Shown here piece by piece: positions 54,083-64,000 of a stretch of 64,000 nucleotides of DNA. This stretch comes from Methylopila jiangsuensis. Its GTDB lineage: Bacteria; Pseudomonadota; Alphaproteobacteria; Rhizobiales; Methylopilaceae. The notes beneath the pieces are model-generated. The model worked only from the letters and a program-made list of their open reading frames with translations, ran no database searches and was not told the origin of the DNA. The position numbers and the translations under genes were made by a program. The stretch's first letter is position 1; each line of letters starts with the position of its first letter. Location: positions 310,001 to 374,000 of the forward strand of contig NZ_BSFK01000010.1 of the NCBI RefSeq assembly GCF_027922305.1, given 5' to 3'.

Positions 54083-54736
54083 TCAGTCACGCAGCAGCCG
54101 GAGAGCGGCCGCAGCGGCGAAGGGGCCGAGCGCCGCATAGCCGAGCGCGAGCCCGGCCAGCACGCCCATGGGGCCGAAGCCGTCGCCCGCAGGGTCGCTC
54201 GCCGCCACGCCGAAGATCAGCACCGGGATCGCCAGCGGCAGGATCATCACCGGGGCCAGCAGCCCGCCCTTGCGCAGGCCGACGGTAAGCGCCGCCCCGA
54301 TGGCGCCGAGGCAGGCGATGGCCGGCGTGCCGATCAGCAGCGCCAGCGCCACCTTCAGAGTCGCGGCGGGCGCGACCCCCAGCATGGCCCCGAACAGCGG
54401 CGTCGCCGCCACAAGCGGAAGCCCCGTGGTCAGCCAGTGGGCGAGGATCTTGGCCCCCACCATCAGCTCCAGCGGCGCCGGCGCCAGATGGATCAGGTCG
54501 AGCGAGCCGTCCTCGTGGTCGGCCTGCATCAGCCGGTCGAGCCCGAGCAGCGTGGCGAGCAGGGCGCCCAGCCACAGGATGGCGGGGCCGATCCGCTCCA
54601 GCAGCGCGAGGTCCGGGCCGACCGCGAACGGGGTCAGCGTCACCACCAGCAGGAAGAACACGAGGCCAAGCCCCGCGCCGCCGCCGCGGGCGAGCGCGAG
54701 ATCGCGCAGAAGAAGGGCGGCGATGGGCGAGGTCAT
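54083..54736 (-). CDS. ccmB: Heme exporter permease CcmB
   Basis: A 217-residue integral membrane protein with six helices, beginning ALLLRDLALARGGG and with LDRLMQADHEDGSLDLIHLAPAPLELM and GALLATLLGL. It works with the ATPase CcmA in releasing holo-CcmE. ccmA is not adjacent: an oppositely oriented PepSY gene lies in between. Confidence 0.93.
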   Translation of the reverse strand: MTSPIAALLLRDLALARGGGAGLGLVFFLLVVTLTPFAVGPDLALLERIGPAILWLGALLATLLGLDRLMQADHEDGSLDLIHLAPAPLELMVGAKILAHWLTTGLPLVAATPLFGAMLGVAPAATLKVALALLIGTPAIACLGAIGAALTVGLRKGGLLAPVMILPLAIPVLIFGVAASDPAGDGFGPMGVLAGLALGYAALGPFAAAAALRLLRD

Positions 54737-54917
54737 GGGCGGAAGCGTCTGGAGCCATGGGACGTGTCGGTTCCGCTGCATGGGCGTCCGGGCTCCGGAA
54801 AGCAAGGGGGAGCAAGGCGCCTTTTTCTGAGGCGCCGGACGAAACATCTTGCGCGATCGGGCGTTTAGCGTCCCCAAGCCGGCTGATCAGGCCGCACAGG
54901 AACCGGGAGACGCTCAG

Positions 54918-55430
54918 ATGACCCACAAGCTCGCTCTGGCTGCGACCTTCGCCCTCGGCGCCGCTTTCGCGCCGCTGTCCGCGGCCTACGCCGACTCCAC
55001 CGAAATGGCGCGCAACGCCAAGGTGTCGCTCACCCAGGCGGTTCAGGCGGCCGAGGCCAAGTCCGGCGGCAAGGCCACGGAAGTGGAGTTCGAGGACGAC
55101 AACGGCGGCCGCTGGGAAGTGAAGGCGCTGAGCGCCGGCGGCGACAAGCTGGTGGAGTACTACGTCGATCCGAACTCCGGCCAGGTGACCGGCGAGGAGG
55201 AGCAGACCTTCGAGAAGTACTTCACCATGCTGAAGCCCGAGGCGTTCCAGAAGGCGACCACGCAGCTCGCGGCGGCGGTGGCCGCGGCGGAGACCAAGGC
55301 CTCCGGCAAGGCCGTGTCGGCGGAGGTTGAGCGCGACGGCGAAGTGGTGTCCTACGAGATCGACGTGGCCACCGCGGACGGCGTCAAGGAGGTCCGCGTC
55401 GACGCCAACGGCATGGCCAAGATGGACTGA
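54918..55430 (+). CDS. Secreted protein with two PepSY domains
   Basis: A 170-residue exported protein. A signal peptide (MTHKLALAATFALGAAFAPLSAAYA) is followed by two PepSY-like units: SLTQAVQAAEAKSGGKATEVEFED to VEYYVDPNSGQV, and QLAAAVAAAETKASGKAVSAEVERDGEVVSYEIDVATADG to EVRVDANG. PepSY domains are thought to inhibit proteases or sense the periplasm. GGGAGA precedes the ATG at 54918. It interrupts the ccm genes on the opposite strand. Confidence 0.82.
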   Translation: MTHKLALAATFALGAAFAPLSAAYADSTEMARNAKVSLTQAVQAAEAKSGGKATEVEFEDDNGGRWEVKALSAGGDKLVEYYVDPNSGQVTGEEEQTFEKYFTMLKPEAFQKATTQLAAAVAAAETKASGKAVSAEVERDGEVVSYEIDVATADGVKEVRVDANGMAKMD

Positions 55431-55448
55431 CGGTGCGGCGGGGGAGGC

Positions 55449-56069
55449 TCAGTCCTCCTCCGCCTCCATCGTGAGCGGCTGGAGCTCGAGGCGCCTCGCG
55501 TCCTCGAGCTTCAGCTCCAGATGGGTGGCGGCCACGATCAGGCCGCCTCTGGCGCGATGCTCCGACATCAGCTCGCCGAGCAGATCCTGCCCCGCCACGT
55601 CGAGCGCGGCCGTAGGCTCGTCCAGCAGCCAGACCGGGCGAGGCGCCGCCAGCAAACGGGCGAGCGCCAGACGCCGCCGCTGCCCGGCGGACAGGACGGA
55701 CCCCGGCAGTTCGGCCGCATGGCCGAGGCCGACGCGGCCGAGCGCGGCGTCGAGATCGCCCTCGCCCCCGAGAATGTCCCGTGCCGCGGCCAGATTCCGG
55801 CGCACGCTCAGGCCCGCCTTCACCCCGTCCTGATGGCCGAGAAGGTGAAGCGCGTCTTCCCGGGGCGCGTCCGGGTCGCCGTTCTCAAACTCCACCCGAC
55901 CTTCGGCTGCGGCGACAAGTCCCGCGAGCGCCCGCAGCAGGGTCGACTTGCCTGCGCCGTTCGGCCCGAGCACGATCAGCGCTTCGCCCGCCGTGACCGA
56001 AAAACTCACGCCGCGCAGCACCATACGCCCGCCGCGGTCCACGCCGAGCCTCTCCGCCACCAGCCTCAC
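55449..56069 (-). CDS. ccmA: Cytochrome c biogenesis ATPase CcmA
   Basis: A 206-residue ABC ATPase. Walker A is GPNGAGKST (35-43), the signature VLSAGQRRRLALARLL and Walker B VWLLDEPTAALDVAG; the short length and LLGHQDGVKAGLSVRRNL fit CcmA. It drives heme-chaperone release with CcmB and CcmC. Separated from ccmB by the PepSY gene, so it must have its own 3' end or share a transcript antisense to that gene. Confidence 0.93.
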   Translation of the reverse strand: MRLVAERLGVDRGGRMVLRGVSFSVTAGEALIVLGPNGAGKSTLLRALAGLVAAAEGRVEFENGDPDAPREDALHLLGHQDGVKAGLSVRRNLAAARDILGGEGDLDAALGRVGLGHAAELPGSVLSAGQRRRLALARLLAAPRPVWLLDEPTAALDVAGQDLLGELMSEHRARGGLIVAATHLELKLEDARRLELQPLTMEAEED

Positions 56070-56156
56070 CGACCGGCCTCCCCAAGGGCTGGAACGTTTC
56101 GACGTTCAGCCAATTTCGGATGCACGGAACAGGCGTTCGGCGCCTTTTCTAGCGAC

Positions 56157-56185
56157 TTCAATGACGGCACGATTTCCCCTATAAC
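56157..56185 (+). promoter_or_regulatory. Putative acnA promoter
   Basis: TTCAAT (56157-56162) and TATAAC (56180-56185) are 17 bases apart. The -10 box is strong, the -35 moderate. The transcript would start about 90 bases before the acnA start codon. Confidence 0.5.
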
Positions 56186-56286
56186 CGCGCTAACGAGAGT
56201 TTGTGCAGCGCACATGCCCTGAGCCTCCGGCCCTGGCTGTTTTGCGACGGCCCGCGCTGCCCGAGCAACCCTTGAGGAGCCGCCCT

Positions 56287-58971
<2,685 letters not shown>

Positions 58972-58980
58972 GCGGATCGT

Positions 58981-59013
58981 TGGCCTGCGCGCGGCCCTTC
59001 CGCGCGCAGGCCA
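58981..59013 (+). terminator. Rho-independent terminator after acnA
   Basis: TGGCCTGCGCGCGG (58981-58994) and CCGCGCGCAGGCCA (59000-59013) form a perfect 14-bp stem with a 5-base CCCTT loop. A T-rich run, TGTTGTTTT, follows. Confidence 0.88.
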
Positions 59014-59126
59014 TGTTGTTTTGGCGGGCGATCACATCCTCCGGCGTCACCGCAGTGTGAGTGGCCGCGCCGGGGAGGCGGCGGCTAGTGTGGCCCTCGT
59101 CCGAAATAGGGGAGTGATCCCACGCC

Positions 59127-59921
59127 ATGCGCCACGCCGCCTTCGTTCTCGCCGTCTCCCTCGCCGCCGTCTCGGGCGCGGCGGCCGGCGACGCGCCACA
59201 GCCGCGCGGCGTGATCGAACTGTTCACCAGCCAGGGCTGTTCGTCGTGCCCGCCGGCCGACCGGCTGGCGCGGGAGCTGAGCCGCGACGGCAACAACCTC
59301 GTCCTGACGCTGCCGGTGGACTACTGGGACTATCTCGGCTGGAAGGACACGCTGGCGAGCCCCGCCAACACCGCGCGCCAGAAGGCCTACGCCTCCGCGC
59401 GCGGCGACCGGAAGGTGTTCACGCCGCAGATCATCGTCAACGGCGTGGAGACCACGCTCGGCGGCGACGGCGCGGCGGTGGCCGGAGCGGTCACCCGCGC
59501 CGAGGCGGAGGCCAAGGCGCTGACGCTGCCGGTGGCGGTGAAGGTGGCGGACGGCCGGGTCGCGGTCACGGTCGCTCAGCCGAAACGGCCGCTGGCGGAG
59601 AGCCGCGGCGAGGTCTGGGCCTTCGCCCTCGACCGGAACCGCACGGTGCAGATCGGCCGCGGCGAGAACGCCGGCCGTTCGGTTTCCTACGTCAACGTGG
59701 TGCGCAAGATGACCCGGCTCGGGGCCTGGGACGGCGCGACCGTCCATTTCGAGGTTCCGCTCGACGAGGTGGCGCGGCCGGAGACGGACGCCATCGCGGT
59801 GCTGGTGCAGGCGGGCAGCGGCGGCCAGCCGGGGGCCATCCTTGGCGCGGCCGTCGACAAGGCCGTTCCGGCGCAGGGAACCTCGGGCCTGCTGAGCGGG
59901 CTCAGCCGGGAGCCGCTGTGA
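59127..59921 (+). CDS. DUF1223 thioredoxin-like secreted protein
   Basis: A 264-residue exported protein of the DUF1223 family. The signal peptide MRHAAFVLAVSLAAVSGAAA precedes VIELFTSQGCSSCPPADRLA, a thioredoxin-like CxxC (Cys38, Cys41), then LPVDYWDYLGWKDTLASP and FTPQIIVNG. The family occurs widely in Alphaproteobacteria; a periplasmic redox role is likely but unproven. The stop overlaps the start of the hydrolase gene (GTGA). Confidence 0.9.
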   Translation: MRHAAFVLAVSLAAVSGAAAGDAPQPRGVIELFTSQGCSSCPPADRLARELSRDGNNLVLTLPVDYWDYLGWKDTLASPANTARQKAYASARGDRKVFTPQIIVNGVETTLGGDGAAVAGAVTRAEAEAKALTLPVAVKVADGRVAVTVAQPKRPLAESRGEVWAFALDRNRTVQIGRGENAGRSVSYVNVVRKMTRLGAWDGATVHFEVPLDEVARPETDAIAVLVQAGSGGQPGAILGAAVDKAVPAQGTSGLLSGLSREPL

Positions 59922-60910
59922 CGCGCTGGACGCTCGCCGCCGCCCTGCTCGCCGCAGGCGGTCAGGCCGCCGCCGCGGGAGGCTACGGCCCGCGGCTCGA
60001 AGGCTTCGACTATCCCCATCCGGTGCGCGCCCACGCCTTCGTCTCGCAGGGCCAGACGGTGGAGATGGCCTATATGGACGTCGCGCCCACCGGGCCGGCG
60101 CTCAACCGCACGGTCGTGCTGCTGCACGGCAAGAACTTCTGCGCCGCCACGTTCGAGAGCGCGATCGCGGCGCTCGCCAAGGCCGGCTACCGGGTGATCG
60201 CGCCGGACCAGATCGGCTTCTGCAAATCGTCCAAGCCCGAAAGCTATCAGTACGGCTTCAGCCAGCTCGCGGCCAACACCCGCGCCCTGCTGGCCGCGCT
60301 CGGGGTGGAGCGCCCGGTGGTGCTCGGCCATTCCATGGGCGGCATGCTGGCGGCGCGCTACGCGCTTGATTATCCAGAGGCGACCGAGCGGCTGGTTCTG
60401 GTCAACCCCATCGGGCTCGAGGACTGGAAGGCGAAGGGCGTCCCCTACGCCACAATCGACCGCCTGCTGGAGAGCGAGCGCAAGACCGGCTTCGACAGCA
60501 TCAAGGCCTATCAGCTCAAGTTCTACTATTCCGGGGCGTGGCGGCCCGATTACGACCGCTGGGTCGAGATGGCGGCCGGCATGTACGCTGGCCCCGGCCG
60601 GGAGACGGTGGCGCTCGCCTCCGCCCGGACCAGCGACATGATCTTCACCCAGCCGGTGGTTTACGAGTTCCCGCGCATCGCGGTCCCGACCACGCTGATG
60701 ATCGGCCAGAAGGACCGCACCGCGCCAGGCGCGAACCGGGCCGCGCCCGAGGTGGCGAAGACGCTGGGGGACTATCCGGCGCTGGGCAAGGCGGCGGCCG
60801 GGGCCATCCCCGGCGCGACGCTGGTGGCGTTTCCGGAGCTCGGCCATTCGCCGCAGGTGGAGGCGCCGGCCGAGTTCGAGGCCGCGCTTCTCAAGGCGCT
60901 CGGCTCCTGA
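59918..60910 (+). CDS. Exported alpha/beta hydrolase
   Basis: A 330-residue hydrolase with a signal-peptide-like N-terminus (RWTLAAALLAAGGQAAAAG). Oxyanion region LLHGKNFCAATF, nucleophile elbow VLGHSMGGMLA (Ser139) and a late His in ELGHSPQVEAP form the triad; DRTAPG may hold the Asp. The subfamily resembles periplasmic epoxide-hydrolase-like esterases. The GTG start at 59918 overlaps the DUF1223 stop, so both are translated together. The substrate is unknown. Confidence 0.88.
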   Translation: MTRWTLAAALLAAGGQAAAAGGYGPRLEGFDYPHPVRAHAFVSQGQTVEMAYMDVAPTGPALNRTVVLLHGKNFCAATFESAIAALAKAGYRVIAPDQIGFCKSSKPESYQYGFSQLAANTRALLAALGVERPVVLGHSMGGMLAARYALDYPEATERLVLVNPIGLEDWKAKGVPYATIDRLLESERKTGFDSIKAYQLKFYYSGAWRPDYDRWVEMAAGMYAGPGRETVALASARTSDMIFTQPVVYEFPRIAVPTTLMIGQKDRTAPGANRAAPEVAKTLGDYPALGKAAAGAIPGATLVAFPELGHSPQVEAPAEFEAALLKALGS

Positions 60911-60920
60911 AGGGGCGACG

Positions 60921-61661
60921 TCAGCCCTGTTCGATCAGCCGGCGGACCAGGATGAGGTCGTCCGGCTTATCCACGTCGATCGCCGCGCGGCCGAAGGGCA
61001 TCTCCACCACCCCGGCGGTGCAGCCGGCGAGCGCGCCCACCCGGGCGGCGGCGCGGGCCAGCGTCAGCCGGCCGGTGAGATGGGCGAGGATGGCGCCGAG
61101 GCCCAGCCGCCGCAGCAGCTTCCACGGTTTCTTGCGCTCCGCCTCCACCTCGCGCCAGAGCCTGACCGCCGCCATGGCGCGCATGTCCCTGAGATAAAAC
61201 AGGTTGCAGCCGGAAAAGGCCCCGTCGGCGAAGCGGAGATAGGTGCGCTTCGTCTCCGGCGCGGCGGCTTGCACCCGGTCGGAGCGCGCCAGCCCCGCCG
61301 CCACGTCCGTGTCCGGCAGGTGGTCGAGGAAATGGCGCACCCACGCCGGCTCCAGCAGGGCATGGTCGGCGGTGGTCACCAGCAGCGGCGCGCCGGTCGC
61401 CTCGAACGCCTCCGCCACGCTGGCGCTGAGCGAGGTCGCGGAGCGCAGCACCTCGACGCCCTCCAGCGTCGCCAGCTCCGGCCGGTCGATGGAGACGACG
61501 ATGCGGTCGATGCGGCCGCTTTCCCTGAGCGCCGCCACCACGCGCTCCAGCATGGTGACGCCGCCGATGGGGATCAGCGCCTTGTGGGTGACGCCGGCGA
61601 ACTCCGCCAGCGGGTCGCGGCCGGGGCGGACGCCCGCCAGCACCAGCGCGGCGCGGCTCAC
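60921..61661 (-). CDS. MobA-like nucleotidyltransferase domain protein
   Basis: A 246-residue NTP-transferase-fold protein. The nucleotide-binding start is ALVLAGVRPGRDPLAEF with Lys27 in THKALIPIGG, as in MobA/GlmU-type enzymes; LLVTTADHALLEP resembles the metal-binding strand. DVDKPDDLILVRRLIEQ closes the domain. The GTG start at 61661 overlaps the stop of the acyltransferase gene (GTGA), showing strict coupling. Probably activates or transfers a lipid or sugar head group; this is inference from context. Confidence 0.8.
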   Translation of the reverse strand: MSRAALVLAGVRPGRDPLAEFAGVTHKALIPIGGVTMLERVVAALRESGRIDRIVVSIDRPELATLEGVEVLRSATSLSASVAEAFEATGAPLLVTTADHALLEPAWVRHFLDHLPDTDVAAGLARSDRVQAAAPETKRTYLRFADGAFSGCNLFYLRDMRAMAAVRLWREVEAERKKPWKLLRRLGLGAILAHLTGRLTLARAAARVGALAGCTAGVVEMPFGRAAIDVDKPDDLILVRRLIEQG

Positions 61662-62779
61662 GCCAGCGCCTTGCGGTAGAGCCGCTGGGTCTTGTAGGCG
61701 CCGCCGCACAGCGCCTCGCCCATGTGGCGCATGGGCAGGTTGCTCTCCAGCACCCAGGACAGCTCCACCCGGTCGATGCCCCGGCGCACGCCCTCCTGCC
61801 GGAACTTGTCGAAGATGTAGAACGGCATGGCGCGGCCGAGGAAGGCGCGGGCGTACTCCCGCCGCACGCCCATCAGCGCCACCCGGCCGCTGGCGTAGCG
61901 GCCGCGCTTCAGCCGCCATATGAGCTTGGCCCAGTTGAACGGCAGCAGCCTGCCGCCGAAGTCGGCGATCATCTCGTTCAGGTTCGGCAGGCCGACGCCG
62001 AAGGCCGCGGGCCGGCCCGACACCTCCACGATCCACACCAGCCGCTCGTCCAGCAGCGGCTTGATGGACTTCGCCAGATGGTCGAGCTCCGCGGCGTTCA
62101 GCGGCGTGAAGCCCCAGTTCTCCGACCAGGCGTCGTTGAAGATGTCGATGATCGTGCGCAGCTCCTCGTCGTAGCGCTTCCAATCAAGGGGCCGCACCAC
62201 CACGCCCTCGGGCAGGGGGCGGTCGATGATGCGCTGCACGGCCTTCGGGAACGGCGTCTCCATGCGGTAGAGATAGGCGTAGAGGTCCATGGCCTTGACG
62301 TAGCCCTGCTCCTCGATCCGCTGCCCGGCGTAAGGCGGATCGTGCGGCATCATCAGCATGGGCGGCGTGTCGAAGCCGTCCACCAGCAGGCCGCTCTCCT
62401 CGTTGATGTTCAGGTTGAACGGCCCGAGCGCCTCGGCGCGGCCGCGCGCCTTCAGCCAGGTCTCCGCGGCGCGGAACAGGGCCGCGAACACGGCGGCGTC
62501 GTTCTCGGCGGCGATCAGGCCGAAATGGCCGGTCTCCGGATGCCGCTTGTCGGCCTGGGCGCTGATGCGCCCCACCGGAACGCCGTCGCGCAGCGCCAGG
62601 AAGAACTGCGCCTCCATGGACTGGAACAGCGGGTTGTGCTTCGGCGACAGCGCCTGGCGGCGTTCGAGGATCAGCTTCGGAATGTGGTTCGGGTCGTGGG
62701 CGGCGAGGCGGTCCGGCAGGGTGATGAAGCGGTCGAGGTCGCGCGCGTTCGCGACCGGCAGGATCTCGATGGCGCTCAT
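61658..62779 (-). CDS. Large GNAT-type acyltransferase family protein
   Basis: A 373-residue protein with an N-terminal domain (RDLDRFITLPDRLAAHDPNHIPKL) and a C-terminal GNAT-like fold (RVELSWVLESNLPMRHMGEALGG-type end). Homologues are often labelled dATP pyrophosphohydrolase, which its motifs do not support. Its size and fold fit the N-acyltransferase group that includes the bacterial ceramide synthase described in Caulobacter. It overlaps the LptF/G-like gene and the nucleotidyltransferase gene by four bases each. Family call good; ceramide synthase activity is a hypothesis. Confidence 0.75.
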   Translation of the reverse strand: MSAIEILPVANARDLDRFITLPDRLAAHDPNHIPKLILERRQALSPKHNPLFQSMEAQFFLALRDGVPVGRISAQADKRHPETGHFGLIAAENDAAVFAALFRAAETWLKARGRAEALGPFNLNINEESGLLVDGFDTPPMLMMPHDPPYAGQRIEEQGYVKAMDLYAYLYRMETPFPKAVQRIIDRPLPEGVVVRPLDWKRYDEELRTIIDIFNDAWSENWGFTPLNAAELDHLAKSIKPLLDERLVWIVEVSGRPAAFGVGLPNLNEMIADFGGRLLPFNWAKLIWRLKRGRYASGRVALMGVRREYARAFLGRAMPFYIFDKFRQEGVRRGIDRVELSWVLESNLPMRHMGEALCGGAYKTQRLYRKALA

Positions 62780-63897
62780 CGATGAGGCTCCGGGGAGAGG
62801 GCGGGGGTGGCGCGTCGGGCGCGGGGCCGGGTCATGCCGCGCTCCATGCGCGAGATCATGGCGCCGCCCAGGGCGGCGAAGACGATGATGGAGGTCCACG
62901 ATCCGACGGCGGGAGGGATGACGCCCGTGCCGCCGAGCGTGGTGAGCAGTCCGTCCGACAGAAGAAAGGCGAGACCGAGGCCGAGCCCGAGGAAGCCGTA
63001 GCGCGCCGAGCGGGCGTCGCGCCAGTTGATGAAGGCGGCGGGCATGGCGAGCAGCAGCATGATGGCGGCCGAGAGCGGCGCGGCGTAGACCCTGAGAATC
63101 AGCGTCTCGTAGAAGCTCGCCGGCGCGTTGGACACGCGCTCGCCCTGCAGCGTGGCCTGCGCCGCCGCCGACGAGACCATCCCGCCCGGCGTGAGCGACG
63201 CCACCGCGTCGGAGGGGCGGAACCGGGTCTCCCACACGCCGTCGGCGGGCGTGCGGACGTTGAAGCTCTCCTTCAGCCACGACACATGGGTCGCGCCGGC
63301 GAGCGTCCAGCGACGGTTCTCGTAGCGCGCCTCCCGCGCGGTCAGGCGGCCGGTCGCCACCTTGTCGGCGTTGCGCTCGTAGACCTGAAGGTTGGTCAGC
63401 CGCCGGCCCCGGTCGGCGAGGGCGTCGAAGGAGATCACGTCCGGGCCGAGCCGCAGCCAGGCCGGCTTGTCCGCGTCGATCTTGGGCGCGGGGCCTTCCG
63501 CCCACCACACCGCGAGCCGCTGCTCGGTCTTCGGCAGCACCGCGTCCAGCAGCACGCAATGCAGGATCCCGAGCACGAAGGCGCCCGGGAACATCAGCAC
63601 ATAGAGGTCCCAGGTGCTGCGGCCGGAGGCGCGGGCCGCCACGATCTCGCTGTTGCGGGCCAGCATGCCAAGCGTCATCACCGCGCCGGCGAGCGCGCCC
63701 AGCGGCAGGGCATGGGCGATCAGCGTCGGCGTGCGCAGGGCGAGATACTGCCCGAGCCCCGCCAGACCGTCGCCCCGGTCGAGGATGTCGCCGGCGTTGT
63801 CCACCAGGTCGAGCACTTCGGCGATGGCGGCGAGAATCAGCGTCGCCGTCACCGCGAGCGTGAAGAATTTGGCGCTGAAGTATCGGAGCAGACGCAT
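62776..63897 (-). CDS. LptF/LptG-family permease
   Basis: A 373-residue YjgP/YjgQ-type membrane protein: LRYFSAKFFTLAVTATLILAA (TM1), LPLGALAGAVMTLGMLARNSEIVAARASG (TM2 and the coupling helix), a periplasmic jellyroll (about 130-255), and three more helices (about 268-360). LptF and LptG form the LPS-extracting permease with LptB. Because it stands apart from lptF/lptG and is coupled to an acyltransferase gene, it may export another lipid. It could also be the genuine lptG in an unusual place. Confidence 0.85.
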   Translation of the reverse strand: MRLLRYFSAKFFTLAVTATLILAAIAEVLDLVDNAGDILDRGDGLAGLGQYLALRTPTLIAHALPLGALAGAVMTLGMLARNSEIVAARASGRSTWDLYVLMFPGAFVLGILHCVLLDAVLPKTEQRLAVWWAEGPAPKIDADKPAWLRLGPDVISFDALADRGRRLTNLQVYERNADKVATGRLTAREARYENRRWTLAGATHVSWLKESFNVRTPADGVWETRFRPSDAVASLTPGGMVSSAAAQATLQGERVSNAPASFYETLILRVYAAPLSAAIMLLLAMPAAFINWRDARSARYGFLGLGLGLAFLLSDGLLTTLGGTGVIPPAVGSWTSIIVFAALGGAMISRMERGMTRPRARRATPALSPEPHR

Positions 63898-63907
63898 GGG
63901 AACGGGA

Positions 63908-64000
63908 TCAGCCGGCGGGAAGCGGTCGGCGGCGGCGGAACAGCCGCGCGAACGGTCGGACGAGACGGGCGCCGGCCGCGCTGAGACCGTCCATGGCGCG
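63908..64000 (-). CDS. C-terminal end of an unidentified gene
   Basis: A minus-strand frame open from the window edge to a TGA at 63908-63910. The visible end reads as a basic tail, FARLFRRRRPLPAG. It stops 11 bases before the LptF/G-like start and so probably belongs to the same operon. Too little is seen to name it; an ATG at 63993 makes a short separate ORF possible but unlikely. Confidence 0.4.
   Translation of the reverse strand, partial: RAMDGLSAAGARLVRPFARLFRRRRPLPAG

Overview
The window is about 64 kb of very GC-rich chromosomal DNA from an alphaproteobacterium, most likely of the order Hyphomicrobiales (Rhizobiales). The evidence is a ROSE-type RNA thermometer in front of an hsp20/DUF1150 pair, an ActR/RegA regulator, a TipF-like protein, a stand-alone TIGR01459 HAD protein, a zinc-less DnaX, ffs directly before dnaX, and a Hyphomicrobiales-type IF-3. 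A homologue of the formaldehyde-activating enzyme Fae hints at a methylotrophic lineage (Methylopila, Hansschlegelia, Methylocystaceae or Methylobacterium-like), but this is inference from one gene. I saw no prophage, insertion sequence, CRISPR array or rRNA. It reads as ordinary core chromosome with a few unusual loci.

Layout, 1-17 kb: the 3' part of hisS; an isolated tadE/tadG pair; an FAD oxidoreductase and an orphan sigma-54 activator; a CopZ-like metal chaperone; a TipF-like degenerate EAL protein; a HAD phosphatase; a stand-alone Lrp effector domain; a flavin reductase; a DeoR regulator; two outer-membrane barrel proteins; kdsD; and motAB. 17-31 kb: actR, infC (AUU start), a glycosyltransferase, YaiI, a metallo-hydrolase, an SMR exporter, ppa, trmD-rplS, rlmN, a TetR regulator with its operator, nudC, and the ffs-dnaX-ybaB-recR replication and repair cluster. 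31-46 kb: an orphan hydrolase, an Nfu scaffold, the glucan synthase mdoH, carbonic anhydrase plus the Fae homologue, yjbQ, a CrbS/CrbR-type two-component system with a transporter-like sensor, mscL, a GST, the heat-shock pair under sigma-32 and ROSE control, an NDUFA9-like protein and tRNA-Leu(CAG).

46-64 kb: the conserved envelope and nitrogen-PTS block rnd-lptC-lptA-lptB-rpoN-hpf-ptsN; the cytochrome c maturation genes ccmG-D-C-B and ccmA, separated by an oppositely oriented PepSY gene; acnA; a DUF1223/hydrolase pair; and at the right edge a translationally coupled trio (LptF/G-type permease, large GNAT acyltransferase, MobA-like nucleotidyltransferase) that may belong to a sphingolipid or other lipid pathway running beyond the window.

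Outside genes the most distinctive structure is a family of GTCATGCCCG...CGGGCATGAC palindromic repeats, present in six intergenic gaps. Several clear stem-loop terminators, promoters and an operator could also be placed.
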